DNA of 64,000 bases from an uncultured Eubacteriales bacterium (GCA_900545865.1 URAN01000003.1:39051-103050), one strand, 5' to 3'; shown: positions 34,739 through 44,194, numbered from the stretch's first letter. Notes: generated by a model from the letters alone, not told the origin. Numbers and translations are program-made.

Positions 34739-35602
34739 TTAAGCCTTATCAATCGAACCGAAAAGTTCCATTTTCTCTTTAACGATAACTTTAATCGCTT
34801 CAAAACCGGGCGCAAGAAGCTTTCTGGGGTCAAAACCTTTACCTTGTTGGTCTTTGCCTTCTTCGATATACTTTCTTGTTGCCTCTTGGAAGTAAAGCTG
34901 GCATTCGGTATTAACATTGATTTTTGCAACGCCGAGAGATATTGCCTTTTTAATCATATCCGCCGGGATACCCGTTCCGCCGTGAAGAACCAAAGGAAGG
35001 TCGCCGACAAGCTCTTTAACCTTAGCGAGTGCGTCAAAATCAAGACCTTTCCAGTTTGCAGGATACTTACCGTGGATATTGCCTATACCTGCCGCAAGGA
35101 AGTCAACGCCGAGGTCGGCTATTCTCTTGCACTCGTTCGGGTCGGCGATTTCGCCTGCGCCGATAACGCCGTCCTCTTCGCCGCCGATAGAACCAACCTC
35201 AGCCTCGATAGAAAGTCCGAGATTGTGCGCAACGTGAACGAGTTCGGTTGTCTTTTCCACGTTTTCATCAATCGGAAAGTGCGAACCGTCAAACATAATT
35301 GACGAGAATCCTGCTTTTACGCATTTATAACAGCCCTCGTATGTGCCGTGGTCGAGGTGCAAAGCAACCGGAACGGTGATGTTAAGCTCGTCAATCATCG
35401 CCTCAACCATTGCCTGAACCGTCTTAAATCCGGTCATATACTTTCCTGCACCCTCGGATACACCGAGAATAACAGGCGAGTTGTTTTCCTGTGCAGTCAA
35501 AAGAATTGCTTTTGTCCATTCGAGATTGTTGATATTGAACTGACCTACCGCATAATGTCCTTCCACTGCTTTTTTTAACATTTCTGTTGCTGAAACTAAC
35601 AT
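34739..35602 (-). CDS. fba: Class II fructose-1,6-bisphosphate aldolase
   Basis: A 287-residue zinc-dependent aldolase that splits fructose bisphosphate into two triose phosphates in glycolysis. It has YAVGQFNINNLEW at the start, HLDHG (zinc and catalytic residues), FSSIMFDGSHFP, the His-containing GNIHGKYP, and LVLHGGTGIP with the phosphate-binding glycines. The start has CGGAGG upstream. The length is typical of the Firmicute short form. It stands alone, with a palindrome at 34688-34719 just downstream. Confidence 0.96.
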   Translation of the reverse strand: MLVSATEMLKKAVEGHYAVGQFNINNLEWTKAILLTAQENNSPVILGVSEGAGKYMTGFKTVQAMVEAMIDELNITVPVALHLDHGTYEGCYKCVKAGFSSIMFDGSHFPIDENVEKTTELVHVAHNLGLSIEAEVGSIGGEEDGVIGAGEIADPNECKRIADLGVDFLAAGIGNIHGKYPANWKGLDFDALAKVKELVGDLPLVLHGGTGIPADMIKKAISLGVAKINVNTECQLYFQEATRKYIEEGKDQQGKGFDPRKLLAPGFEAIKVIVKEKMELFGSIDKA

Positions 35603-35652
35603 TTTAAAAATCCTCCGTTAATTTATATATAAATTTTAATTTTCTTCAAGTT

Positions 35653-36480
35653 TTATGAATTACTTCTGTAATAATAGTATAAATATTGCTGTGCATAACC
35701 GGCGAGATTTCCGAACTTTTTCGAAACAAATTCGGGTATTAGGTTATCGTCCGTCCCGTACACATCGCGCAATATCCGTTTTATCCACACATCTGTCGGA
35801 AAGACAGAATATCTTCCGAGAGAAAAGAGCAGAATGCAATCCGCGACCTTGCCGCCGATACCCTTTATCTGCATTAAATATTTTTTTGCATCCTCATCGG
35901 ACATACTTTTAACGGCACACAAATCAATTGTATTATCCGCAACTTTTTGAGCCGCATCGAGAATATACACATCTCTGTAGCCCGCCCTGAGCGGTGCCAA
36001 GTCCTTTGGTTCAAGCTGTGCCAAACGTTGTGCGGTCGGAAAAGAATAGTAAGTCTTTTGTGAATATGTATCGCTGATTTTCTCGCCGAACATCTCACAT
36101 ATACTCTCAATAATCTTTTTGATTCGCGGAATGTTATTGTTCGCCGATATTATAAACGAAACAATCGTTTCCCACAAATCCTGTCTTAAAATTCTGATTC
36201 CCTTTCCGTAATCAATGCATTTTTTCAATGATTCATCCGACGTTATAAGTTTGTCATTTATTTTAGTATAGTCGGTATCAAACGCAAAATAATATTTCCA
36301 ATAATTTTCATCGTTTTTATCGCATATAATTTCGCCGTTCTTTATATGACACACCTTTCCGTTCGATATACCCGTATATTGTATTTCGCCGTTCGGCGGA
36401 CTCGTTACGTTCCACCTAAAGCATTGACCGCATTCAAAGGTGTTTACGGCATCAAAAATACATCCCTTGTCAATCAGCAC
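35653..36480 (-). CDS. ogg: 8-oxoguanine DNA glycosylase of the OGG1 type
   Basis: A 275-residue HhH-GPD glycosylase/lyase that removes 8-oxoguanine. It has an N-terminal OGG domain (FECGQCFRWN), a helix-hairpin-helix IKGIGGKVADC with catalytic Lys211, and Asp230 in VFPTDVW; this Lys-Asp pair is the OGG1 signature. The GTG start at 36480 has AAGGAG 10 bases upstream and no better in-frame start exists. It follows rex by 20 bases, so redox-linked expression is likely. OGG1-type enzymes are less common in bacteria than MutM but are well represented in Clostridia. Confidence 0.88.
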   Translation of the reverse strand: MLIDKGCIFDAVNTFECGQCFRWNVTSPPNGEIQYTGISNGKVCHIKNGEIICDKNDENYWKYYFAFDTDYTKINDKLITSDESLKKCIDYGKGIRILRQDLWETIVSFIISANNNIPRIKKIIESICEMFGEKISDTYSQKTYYSFPTAQRLAQLEPKDLAPLRAGYRDVYILDAAQKVADNTIDLCAVKSMSDEDAKKYLMQIKGIGGKVADCILLFSLGRYSVFPTDVWIKRILRDVYGTDDNLIPEFVSKKFGNLAGYAQQYLYYYYRSNS

Positions 36481-36500
36481 GAAACAGCATCTCCTTAAAG

Positions 36501-37145
36501 CTAAAGTTTATCATCGGAACGTTCTTTTTCCGCAAGCTTGTACGACAAGCGCATAAGGCTGTCGGACAAGTGGACGTTCTCAATCGCAATTCCGTCAACG
36601 GACGGAAGCTCTGCGTGAGAAAAATTCAAAAACGCCTTTATCCCGTAATCAATCAATTCTTGCGCAACACGGCGCATTGCCAATTTCGGAACAGCCAGTA
36701 TAGCCATTTGAGGCTTGTATTCATCAATAAAACTTTTAACCTTGGAATACGATAAAACCGTGTGCTTGCCTATCTGCAACCCCTCCTTTTTGGGGTCGGA
36801 ATCAAATATTCCTATAAGGTTAAATCCCCTCGATTCAAACTTGGTATTCACCGCAAAAGTTCTTCCCATATGCCCCGCACCGATGAGAATTGCATTATAC
36901 CCTCTATCGAGTCCGAGAATTTTAGCAATGCTGTCAAGTAAGAAACGGACGTTATATCCGTAACCTTGTTGACCGAAACCGCCGAAACAGTTTAAATCCT
37001 GTCGGATTTGAGACGCGGTAACATCCATTTTTACGCTCAGTTCCTTTGAAGAAATACGCTCTGTTCCGTTTGCGTCAAGTTCGCTTAAATATCTGTAGTA
37101 TCTCGGCAAACGTCTGACAACCGATGCAGATACTTTCTTTATCAT
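36501..37145 (-). CDS. rex: Redox-sensing transcriptional repressor Rex
   Basis: A 214-residue repressor with an N-terminal winged helix (VVRRLPRYYRYL, then SSKELSVKMDVTASQIRQDL) and a Rossmann domain (AILIGAGHMGRTF) that senses the NADH/NAD+ ratio. The GFGQQGYGYNV segment between domains is characteristic. Rex controls fermentation and electron-flow genes in anaerobes. I did not find an obvious Rex site (TTGTGAA-type palindrome) at its own promoter. It is co-oriented with the ogg gene. Confidence 0.95.
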   Translation of the reverse strand: MIKKVSASVVRRLPRYYRYLSELDANGTERISSKELSVKMDVTASQIRQDLNCFGGFGQQGYGYNVRFLLDSIAKILGLDRGYNAILIGAGHMGRTFAVNTKFESRGFNLIGIFDSDPKKEGLQIGKHTVLSYSKVKSFIDEYKPQMAILAVPKLAMRRVAQELIDYGIKAFLNFSHAELPSVDGIAIENVHLSDSLMRLSYKLAEKERSDDKL

Positions 37146-37170
37146 AAAGAAAACCTCTTTTCGCCGACAT

Positions 37171-37203
37171 TCGCATACCGCAAAGAAATTTTGCGGTATG
37201 CGA
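37171..37203 (-). terminator. Hairpin between icd and rex
   Basis: A perfect 14-bp stem (TCGCATACCGCAAA at 37171-37184, complement 37190-37203) with a 5-nt loop lies after icd. It lacks a clear T-run on the minus strand, so it may be a weak terminator or an RNA-stabilising stem. Confidence 0.55.
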
Positions 37204-37235
37204 CGCGAATAATGTATGCAAAACCGTCTTTGGTA

Positions 37236-38447
37236 TTATAACGATGCGGCGAGTCTTTCGCCGATTGCAACCAAAAATTCCTCGGTGTTTACTTTCTTTT
37301 TGTTCTCAAGTTTAGAAAGCAAGTATAAATCACCTGTCATTATGCCGTCCTCGATTGTCTTTATTGTTGCGGCTTCGAGCTTATCGGCAAAAGTACATAA
37401 ATCATCGATTTTGTCGAGTTCGCCCCTCTTGCGCAAAGCACCTGTCCATGCAAACAGTGTTGCCACGCTGTTTGTAGACGTTTCTTCGCCTTTGAGATGT
37501 TTATAATAATGGCGCTGAACCGTGCCGTGTGCCGCCTCGAATTCATATGTTCCGTTTGGAGAAACAAGAACAGATGTCATCATTGCAAGACTTCCGTATG
37601 CTGTTGCAACCATATCCGACATTACATCTCCGTCATAATTCTTACAAGCCCAGATATATCCGCCCTCGGAACGGACAACCCTTGCCACAGCATCATCAAT
37701 CAGAGTATAGAAATATTCAATGCCGCTCTCATCAAACTTAGCTTTATATTCGGCATTAAAAATATCGTTAAAAATATCCTTGAATCTGTGGTCGTACTTC
37801 TTTGAAATGGTGTCCTTTGTTGCAAACCAAAGGTCTTTTTTCATATCCAAAGCATAATTAAAACAACATCTTGCAAAACTTTCGATTGACTTATCGATGT
37901 TGTGCATACCTTGAATTATACCTGCGCTGCCGTTAAATTCGTGAATCAAAGAACGTGTTTCATTGCCGTCTTTATCTGTGCAAACAAGCTCGCACTTTGA
38001 ACCGTCGGGAACTTGCATCTCGGTATTTTTGTATACATCGCCGTAAGCATGACGCGCAATCGTGATTGGCTTTGTCCATGTAGGAATATACGGCGTTATA
38101 CCCTTGACGATTATCGGGGTGCGGAACACCGTTCCATCCAATATGGCACGGATTGTACCGTTCGGCGACTTCCACATTTCTTTTAAATTATATTCCTTAA
38201 CGCGCTCTGCGTTCGGTGTAATGGTCGCACACTTTACGGCAACGCCGTATTTTTTTGTTGCGTTTGCCGAATCAACGGTAACTTGGTCATCCGTCTCGTT
38301 TCTGTGTTCAAGGCCCAAATCATAGTATTCTGTCTTTAAATCGACATAAGGTATAATCAGAATATCTTTAATCATCTTCCAGATGATTCTTGTCATTTCA
38401 TCGCCATCCATCTCAACAAGCGGCGTTGTCATTTTAATCTTATCCAT
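37236..38447 (-). CDS. icd: NADP-dependent isocitrate dehydrogenase (eukaryote-like homodimeric type)
   Basis: A 403-residue enzyme oxidising isocitrate to 2-oxoglutarate. The sequence resembles eukaryotic cytosolic and mitochondrial NADP-IDH rather than E. coli Icd: VEMDGDEMTRIIW at the start, SPNGTIRAILDGTVFR for isocitrate binding, YDGDVMSDMVA with the metal-binding Asp residues, and EAAHGTVQRHY, the NADP-specificity loop with Arg-His. The ATG at 38447 has GAGAGGA upstream. It follows aconitase by 33 bases. Confidence 0.94.
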   Translation of the reverse strand: MDKIKMTTPLVEMDGDEMTRIIWKMIKDILIIPYVDLKTEYYDLGLEHRNETDDQVTVDSANATKKYGVAVKCATITPNAERVKEYNLKEMWKSPNGTIRAILDGTVFRTPIIVKGITPYIPTWTKPITIARHAYGDVYKNTEMQVPDGSKCELVCTDKDGNETRSLIHEFNGSAGIIQGMHNIDKSIESFARCCFNYALDMKKDLWFATKDTISKKYDHRFKDIFNDIFNAEYKAKFDESGIEYFYTLIDDAVARVVRSEGGYIWACKNYDGDVMSDMVATAYGSLAMMTSVLVSPNGTYEFEAAHGTVQRHYYKHLKGEETSTNSVATLFAWTGALRKRGELDKIDDLCTFADKLEAATIKTIEDGIMTGDLYLLSKLENKKKVNTEEFLVAIGERLAASL

Positions 38448-38480
38448 TAATAATGTCCTCTCTTTCAAAATAGATACAAT

Positions 38481-40412
38481 TTATGCGTTTTCTTTTGTGT
38501 AATTCAAAAGTCCGCCCGCGACAAGCATATCACGCTGGCGCTGTGAAAAGTCAAGCTTAACCTCAAAATCAAATCCTTTTGTAACATCCGTAACCTTTAC
38601 CATATCGGCATTTATAACCGCCTCTTTAAGGTTATCGATTTTAAGCTCATCGAGCTGATTAATTTTGTCATAATCCGCCTCGTTCACAAATGTAAGCGGC
38701 ACGATACCTGCATTTATAAGATTCGCCATATGTATGCGCGCAAACGATTTCACAATTACGGCTTTTACTCCGAGATAGAGCGGAGCCAATGCCGCGTGTT
38801 CTCTCGATGAACCCTGCCCGTAATTCGAACCGCCGACAATTATACTCTTTTTGAGTTCCAAAGCTCTGTCATGGAACTTTTCATCGCATACCGCAAAACA
38901 ATATTCTGAAATTTTGGGAATATTCGAACGCAACGGCAAAATTTTAGCACCGGCAGGCATAATATGGTCGGTCGTAATATTGTCGCCGACTTTAAGGCTG
39001 CATTTTGCATCAAGATTATCGGCGAGAGCTTCTGATACCGGGAAAGGTTTAATATTCGGACCTCTCAAGACCTCAACGCTGTCCATATCCTCAGCCTTAA
39101 CGGGAGGAACTACCATATTGTCGTTGACTGTGAATACTTCCGGTAATTTAAATTCGGGCATTTCGCCGAGGGTTCTCGGGTCAGTCAACACACCTGTCAA
39201 AGCCGAAACAGCCGCGACCTCGGGCGATACAAGATAAATCTGGCCGTCTTTTGTGCCTGAACGTCCCTCAAAGTTTCTGTTGAAAGTACGCAGAGAAATA
39301 CCGCCCGAATTCGGTGATTGACCCATACCGATACACGGTCCGCACGCACTTTCCAAAATCCTTGCACCGGCATCAATCATTGTTGCGAGTGCGCCGCAAT
39401 CAGCAAGCATATTCAAAACCTGTTTCGAACCCGGCGCAATAGCCAGCGAAACATCGGGGTGAACCGTCTTTCCTTTTAAGATATATGCGACTTTAAGCAT
39501 ATCCAAGAGTGATGAATTTGTACATGAACCTATACATACTTGGTCGATTTTCATATTGCCGATTTCGTCAAGAGTCTTAACATTATCGGGCGAGTGCGGA
39601 CAAGCCGCCATAGGTGTGAGTTCGCTCAAATTAATCTCGACAACCATATCATAGTCAGCATCGGAATCGGCCGCCAAAGGCGTATAATCCGCTTCGCGCT
39701 GTTGTGCTTTAAGGAATTGACGCGTAACCTCATCCGACGGGAATATCGATGTTGTCGCACCGAGCTCCGCACCCATATTTGTTATGGTTGCACGCTCGGG
39801 AACGGAAAGAGTTTTAACGCCCTCACCGCAATACTCGATTATTTTTCCTACGCCGCCCTTAACAGAGAGTCTGCGCAATACTTCAAGAATAACATCTTTT
39901 GCGGCGACCCACGGGCTTAACTTACCACTGAGTTCAACCTTAACGATTTCGGGACAGGTAATGTAATATGTACCGCCGCCCATTGCAACGGCAACATCCA
40001 TACCGCCCGCACCGATAGCAATCATTCCGATTCCGCCGCCGGTCGGTGTGTGGCTGTCCGAGCCAATCAAAGTTTTTCCGGGAACGCCGAAACGTTCGAG
40101 GTGAACCTGGTGACATATTCCGTTGCCGGGTCTTGAAAAGTATATGCCGTGCTTTTTGCATACGCTTCCGATAAATCTGTGGTCGTCGGCGTTTTCAAAA
40201 CCGTTTTGTAATGTATTATGGTCTATATACGCAACAGACTTTTCCGTTTTAACACGCGGAACACCCATAGCCTCAAATTCAAGATAAGCCATAGTTCCCG
40301 TTGCGTCCTGGGTCAGGGTCTGGTCAATCTTTATACCGATTTCCTTTCCCTTTATCATCTCACCTTCTACAAGGTGCGCTTTAAGTATTTTCTGGGCGAG
40401 TGTCATACCCAT
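38481..40412 (-). CDS. acn: Aconitate hydratase
   Basis: A 643-residue aconitase interconverting citrate and isocitrate with a 4Fe-4S cluster. The cluster ligands are Cys in IGSCTNSS and the two in ACGPCIGMGQ. GSDSHTPTGGG and the C-terminal swivel domain (NYGQGSSREHAAL) are complete. It is shorter than AcnA and of the mitochondrial/AcnX-unrelated bacterial type common in Clostridia. It is the first gene of an acn-icd operon with a consensus promoter at 40488-40516; with citrate synthase at 42.7-44.2 kb it forms the route to 2-oxoglutarate. Confidence 0.95.
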   Translation of the reverse strand: MGMTLAQKILKAHLVEGEMIKGKEIGIKIDQTLTQDATGTMAYLEFEAMGVPRVKTEKSVAYIDHNTLQNGFENADDHRFIGSVCKKHGIYFSRPGNGICHQVHLERFGVPGKTLIGSDSHTPTGGGIGMIAIGAGGMDVAVAMGGGTYYITCPEIVKVELSGKLSPWVAAKDVILEVLRRLSVKGGVGKIIEYCGEGVKTLSVPERATITNMGAELGATTSIFPSDEVTRQFLKAQQREADYTPLAADSDADYDMVVEINLSELTPMAACPHSPDNVKTLDEIGNMKIDQVCIGSCTNSSLLDMLKVAYILKGKTVHPDVSLAIAPGSKQVLNMLADCGALATMIDAGARILESACGPCIGMGQSPNSGGISLRTFNRNFEGRSGTKDGQIYLVSPEVAAVSALTGVLTDPRTLGEMPEFKLPEVFTVNDNMVVPPVKAEDMDSVEVLRGPNIKPFPVSEALADNLDAKCSLKVGDNITTDHIMPAGAKILPLRSNIPKISEYCFAVCDEKFHDRALELKKSIIVGGSNYGQGSSREHAALAPLYLGVKAVIVKSFARIHMANLINAGIVPLTFVNEADYDKINQLDELKIDNLKEAVINADMVKVTDVTKGFDFEVKLDFSQRQRDMLVAGGLLNYTKENA

Positions 40413-40487
40413 TCAAATCACCCTTTCGATTTTATTCGTTTTGAATTAATACAGCTCTTTATAAAAAAGAAAAATTCATACATATAT

Positions 40488-40516
40488 ATTTTATCGTACT
40501 GTTAAAATATTGTCAA
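40488..40516 (-). promoter_or_regulatory. Sigma-A-type promoter of acn-icd
   Basis: On the minus strand consensus TTGACA (40511-40516) and TAAAAT (40488-40493) are 17 bases apart, about 75 bases before the acn start. Confidence 0.8.
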
Positions 40517-40611
40517 GTAAAGAGGATAAAAAGTTATCGGTTTTCTTTGCAAAATAATTGACATTTTATACAAAAATTTTAGATTTTTAAGAAATTTCCC
40601 GAAAATCAAAA

Positions 40612-40644
40612 GAGAATTGCCTTAAATTCATTAAAGCAATTCTC
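40612..40644 (-). terminator. Terminator at the end of the DUF421-DUF4363 pair
   Basis: GAGAATTGC (40612-40620) pairs with GCAATTCTC (40636-40644) and the loop contains the stop codon. On the minus strand it is followed by TTTTGATTTT. Confidence 0.7.
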
Positions 40645-41011
40645 CGAGCGAGGCTTTTTCCTGTTTGGGAAGATGTTCGATAAGCATACAAAACATTTTG
40701 AATTCACCGATAAAATTTTCTTTTGCCGCAATCTTTGAATACTCGGTACACTGCATAAGAGAAATTTCTATTTCATCGATAACATCCGTCTTGAGCGTCA
40801 CACTTGCCCAAAGCCGATTTTTGTACCATACCTCGTCAAGCTGTGCCACAAACTCTCGGATATTATCCCAATTTTCATCATAAAACTCGGTATAAATTTC
40901 TCCGCATATTTCACTTGCTTCTCTTTCAAAAGAATTGATTTTGTATAGATGTATGCCTATAAATCCAACCATTAATGCGGCTATAATTAAAACAGAAACG
41001 ATTCTTTTCAT
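40631..41011 (-). CDS. DUF4363 family protein (small membrane-anchored protein)
   Basis: A 126-residue protein with an N-terminal membrane anchor (about 4-22) and an extracytoplasmic helical domain containing WDNIREFVAQLDEVW. It resembles DUF4363 proteins, which in Clostridia are encoded next to DUF421 (YetF-like) genes. The function is unknown. It lies 31 bases after the DUF421 gene on the same strand and ends within a terminator hairpin. The pair may form one complex in spore or envelope physiology, but I cannot show this. Confidence 0.75.
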   Translation of the reverse strand: MKRIVSVLIIAALMVGFIGIHLYKINSFEREASEICGEIYTEFYDENWDNIREFVAQLDEVWYKNRLWASVTLKTDVIDEIEISLMQCTEYSKIAAKENFIGEFKMFCMLIEHLPKQEKASLGELL

Positions 41012-41042
41012 AATTTGTTCAGCCTTTCATATCAGCAATATA

Positions 41043-41723
41043 TCATTTTTTATCCATCGGAATAACAACCGTATTTCCTGTTTTTTCCTCAAAACTTAAA
41101 TAAAATATATCCTTAACGTTTTTGATACCGTGTTCTTTCATCTTGTTCGAAAGCCACTCATCATTAAGCCCAAGACTTTTCATACAGCTGTACACCGGCG
41201 TTCCGTTATCGATAATTATATAACTCATTCTTACGGGGTCTGTTTTTATTTTCATCTGTTCGGGTGTAACAGCCGACTTTTCCTGTTTTGTGATAACACT
41301 TACGTTTCCGTTCGTTTCCATAACTATATATTCGACATCGTTCAGGTTGCAAACATTGTTACCTCTGAGTTCTTCCATAATATCGGCAACATTAAAACGT
41401 TGGCGCATCATCTCTTGCTGATTGAACTTTCCGTTTTTATAAAACATACTCGGCCGCCCGTAAAGCACAGTTCTCACGCCCGTATTCTTGTACGCCAAAA
41501 ACGACAGGATTACCTCTAAAATCATAAGCGTCAAAATTGCCGAAATGTTCGTGATAAGCGGCACCTCTATATTCGTTATCGGCATCGCGGCAATATCGGA
41601 TATTATTATCGTCACAACAAGCTCGGACGCCTCGAGTTCACCTATTTGACGCTTTCCCATCATTCTCAGCGCTCCGACAACCAAAATATACATTATCAAA
41701 GTTCTGACAATCGTAATTATCAC
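41043..41723 (-). CDS. DUF421 (YetF-like) membrane protein
   Basis: A 226-residue protein with three N-terminal membrane helices (about 1-85; LRMMGKRQIGELE is the family signature) and a cytoplasmic C-terminal domain with RPSMFYKNGKFN and DVEYIVMETNG. The GTG at 41723 is preferred, since CGGAGG lies 9 bases upstream and relatives start at the same point; the longer TTG-started frame to 41771 has no ribosome site. B. subtilis YetF/YrbG-like members occur in spores. The exact function is unknown. Confidence 0.85.
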   Translation of the reverse strand: MIITIVRTLIMYILVVGALRMMGKRQIGELEASELVVTIIISDIAAMPITNIEVPLITNISAILTLMILEVILSFLAYKNTGVRTVLYGRPSMFYKNGKFNQQEMMRQRFNVADIMEELRGNNVCNLNDVEYIVMETNGNVSVITKQEKSAVTPEQMKIKTDPVRMSYIIIDNGTPVYSCMKSLGLNDEWLSNKMKEHGIKNVKDIFYLSFEEKTGNTVVIPMDKK

Positions 41724-42030
41724 CGCATCCGACCTCCGATTCACACTGTTTTCCGAGTTATTATTTGTCAATAATAAAAATTTATGCGCCGAATACCGTG
41801 ATTTTATTTTAAATATATACTTTATGTCAGCGAATACATTTTATATTTATCGGCAAAAATAATTTTGTATTTATACGACCGAACGAATAAAATTATGTTC
41901 TAAATTAATCCGTTTTGAATATAATTTTACAGTAGACACCAAGTTTTAATAAAAATATATTTTAACAAAAGATATAGCTAAATAAACCCGAACAAAATTC
42001 GGTTACTTATCTGACAGGAGTGAATAATCA

Positions 42031-42705
42031 GTGGAAAACACATATTTTGAAAACAACAAAGTGTATATCGCGGGTGAGGTAGACAGCGAGCTCACTTTTT
42101 CGCATATGATATACGGAGAGCGGTTTTACTTATTCAGGCTGAAAGTTCCGCGTCTGAGCGAAAATTTTGATTTAATCAACATAACGATTTCGGAACGCTT
42201 TTTCCCGTATCTGCATCCCGGGCTCGGGGATATGGTCGAAATCCACGGTCAGTTTAGGTCATATAACAACTTTTCGGAAACAGGCAGCCGTCTTATTTTG
42301 ACTGTATTCGTAAAAAGCATCGACTATATCACGGATGCGGAAAACCTGCAAAACCCAAACAGAATTTTTCTCAACGGCTTTATATGCAAACAACCTGTCT
42401 ATCGCACAACACCGTTCAAACGTGAGATTGCTGATATTTTGCTCGCCGTGAACAGGTCATATAACAAGTCGGATTACATCCCGTGCATTGCATGGGGAAG
42501 AAACGCCAAATTTGCCGAAAGTCTAAATGTCGGCGACAACCTTAAAATCCGCGGCAGAATCCAAAGCCGTGAATATCAAAAGAAAATCGGCGAAGATGAA
42601 TTTGAAACAAAAACGGCATATGAAGTATCTGTGTCAAAACTCGAACCCGATTTGGGCATCGATTGCATTAACGATGATGATTTCGATGCCGATGATGACT
42701 TTTAA
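42031..42705 (+). CDS. SSB-like protein with two OB-fold segments
   Basis: A 224-residue protein. Residues about 8-95 and 105-205 each look like an OB fold: the first has NKVYIAGEV and MVEIHGQFRSY, the second FLNGFICKQPVYR, then DYIPCIAWGRNAKFAESL and LKIRGRIQSREY, the classical SSB pattern. The C-terminus is very acidic and ends DDDF, like the SSB tip that recruits partner proteins. The start is GTG with CAGGAG upstream. It is longer than house-keeping SSB and monocistronic, so it is probably an accessory SSB of Clostridia. Confidence 0.78.
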   Translation: MENTYFENNKVYIAGEVDSELTFSHMIYGERFYLFRLKVPRLSENFDLINITISERFFPYLHPGLGDMVEIHGQFRSYNNFSETGSRLILTVFVKSIDYITDAENLQNPNRIFLNGFICKQPVYRTTPFKREIADILLAVNRSYNKSDYIPCIAWGRNAKFAESLNVGDNLKIRGRIQSREYQKKIGEDEFETKTAYEVSVSKLEPDLGIDCINDDDFDADDDF

Positions 42706-42707
42706 AA

Positions 42708-42747
42708 AACAGGCGGTTTGCGAATGCAAACCGCCTGTTGATTTTTA
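42708..42747. terminator. Bidirectional terminator between the SSB-like gene and gltA
   Basis: A perfect 14-bp stem (AACAGGCGGTTTGC at 42708-42721, complement 42726-42739) with a GAAT loop; GATTTTTA follows on the plus strand and an A-run precedes it. Confidence 0.85.
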
Positions 42748-42748
42748 T

Positions 42749-44161
42749 TTAAATCTCATCCAAATTTATTCTTTCACGTTCACCAATCGGCGTATACCCA
42801 ATACGTTTAACGGTACTTTTATATGCCGGGCGAATTATCTTGCTGTTTGTCATAACTTCTTCGATTCGATGTGCCGACCAGCCGACAATGCGCGACATTG
42901 CGAAAATCGGAGTATAAAGCTCCTGCGGAAGCTTTAACATCTGATACACAAACCCCGAATAAAAATCAACATTTATGCACATATCGCGTTCAATGCCTTT
43001 TTCCTCGCAAAACGCTTTCGGGGCAAGTCTTTCAACCATATCATACAGAGCAAACTCTTTTTCGAATCCTGTTATTTCCGAAAGTCTCGCCGCTCTTTCT
43101 TTGAGAATTTTCGCGCGAGGGTCGGAAATCGTATATACAGCATGTCCGACACCGTATATAAGCCCCTTTCCGTCACCGGCTTCTTTTCTCAAAATCTTTT
43201 TCAGATAGCCCATAACCTCGGTTTCGTCTTCCCAGTTATGGACATTTGCTTTAATCTCTTCCATTTGCGAAAGCATCTTGTCATTCGCTCCGCCGTGTTT
43301 CGGTCCTTTCAGAGAACCAACCGATGCCGAAATCGCTGAATACGTATCCGTACCCGTTGATGATAAAACACGCACGGTAAAAGCTGAGTTGTTACCGCCG
43401 CCGTGTTCAGCCTGAAGAATCATTGAAAGGTCAAGCGTTTCCGCCTCTTCTCTTGTGAACTGTTTATCGGGTCTTATCATATACAAAAAGTTTTCCGCCG
43501 CCGATAATTCGATATTCGGATTGTGCAAAACAAGACTTTCGCCGTCAAAATAATGACGCTTACAGCTATACGCATCTGCGATAAGAACCGGGAATCGCGC
43601 AATCAAATCCAAACTTTGGCGCAAAAGATTGGCGATAGAAATGTCATCGGGATTATCGTCATACGAATAAAGCGCAAGAACCGACCGTCCGAGTTTGTTC
43701 ATTATATTTTTACTCGGTGCTTTAAAAATCATATCTTCTGTGAATTCATCGGGAAGTCTGCGTTTTTGTGCCAACAGTTTTGTGAAACCGTCAAGCAATT
43801 CTTTGTCGGGCAGAAATCCGAAAATCAATAAAAATGCTGTTTCTTCGAACCCGAAACGGCGTTCCGCTTTGCACGCCGAAATAATATCCTCTATATCAAT
43901 ACCTCTGTAACGCAACTTACCGGGAACGGGCGCTTTGTTGCCCTCGTCCATAACATAACCGTGAACCTCACCGATAGAAGTAAACCCGGCAAGAACGCCC
44001 GTACCGTCCGCATTTCGCAAACCGGACTTTACATTATATTCATTATAATAATGCGATGGAATTGAATTCCATGCTGTATTCTTTGTATGAATCAATTTTA
44101 TGTATTTCTCAATACTCTTATCCATATCGCTCTGCATCTTTAAAAATTCGTGTTTATCCAA
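42749..44161 (-). CDS. gltA: Citrate synthase
   Basis: A 470-residue citrate (Si)-synthase-fold enzyme that condenses oxaloacetate and acetyl-CoA. It has GKLRYRGIDIED, AEHGGGNNSAFTVRVLSS with a catalytic His, GSLKGPKHGGAN with the second catalytic His, and GVGHAVYTISDPRA. The TTG at 44161 is chosen because GAGAGG lies 8 bases upstream; a GTG at 44170 overlaps that site. It is somewhat longer at the N-terminus than E. coli GltA, as in clostridial relatives. It has its own promoter with a palindrome near the -10. Confidence 0.95.
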   Translation of the reverse strand: MDKHEFLKMQSDMDKSIEKYIKLIHTKNTAWNSIPSHYYNEYNVKSGLRNADGTGVLAGFTSIGEVHGYVMDEGNKAPVPGKLRYRGIDIEDIISACKAERRFGFEETAFLLIFGFLPDKELLDGFTKLLAQKRRLPDEFTEDMIFKAPSKNIMNKLGRSVLALYSYDDNPDDISIANLLRQSLDLIARFPVLIADAYSCKRHYFDGESLVLHNPNIELSAAENFLYMIRPDKQFTREEAETLDLSMILQAEHGGGNNSAFTVRVLSSTGTDTYSAISASVGSLKGPKHGGANDKMLSQMEEIKANVHNWEDETEVMGYLKKILRKEAGDGKGLIYGVGHAVYTISDPRAKILKERAARLSEITGFEKEFALYDMVERLAPKAFCEEKGIERDMCINVDFYSGFVYQMLKLPQELYTPIFAMSRIVGWSAHRIEEVMTNSKIIRPAYKSTVKRIGYTPIGERERINLDEI

Positions 44162-44194
44162 CTCCGTCACCTCTCTGAAAATTTATATTCTTTT

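Noticed and set aside
41724..41771. Longer DUF421 protein starting with TTG at 41771
   Set aside because: The CGGAGG site that fits translation starts inside this extension, and family members begin near the GTG at 41723.
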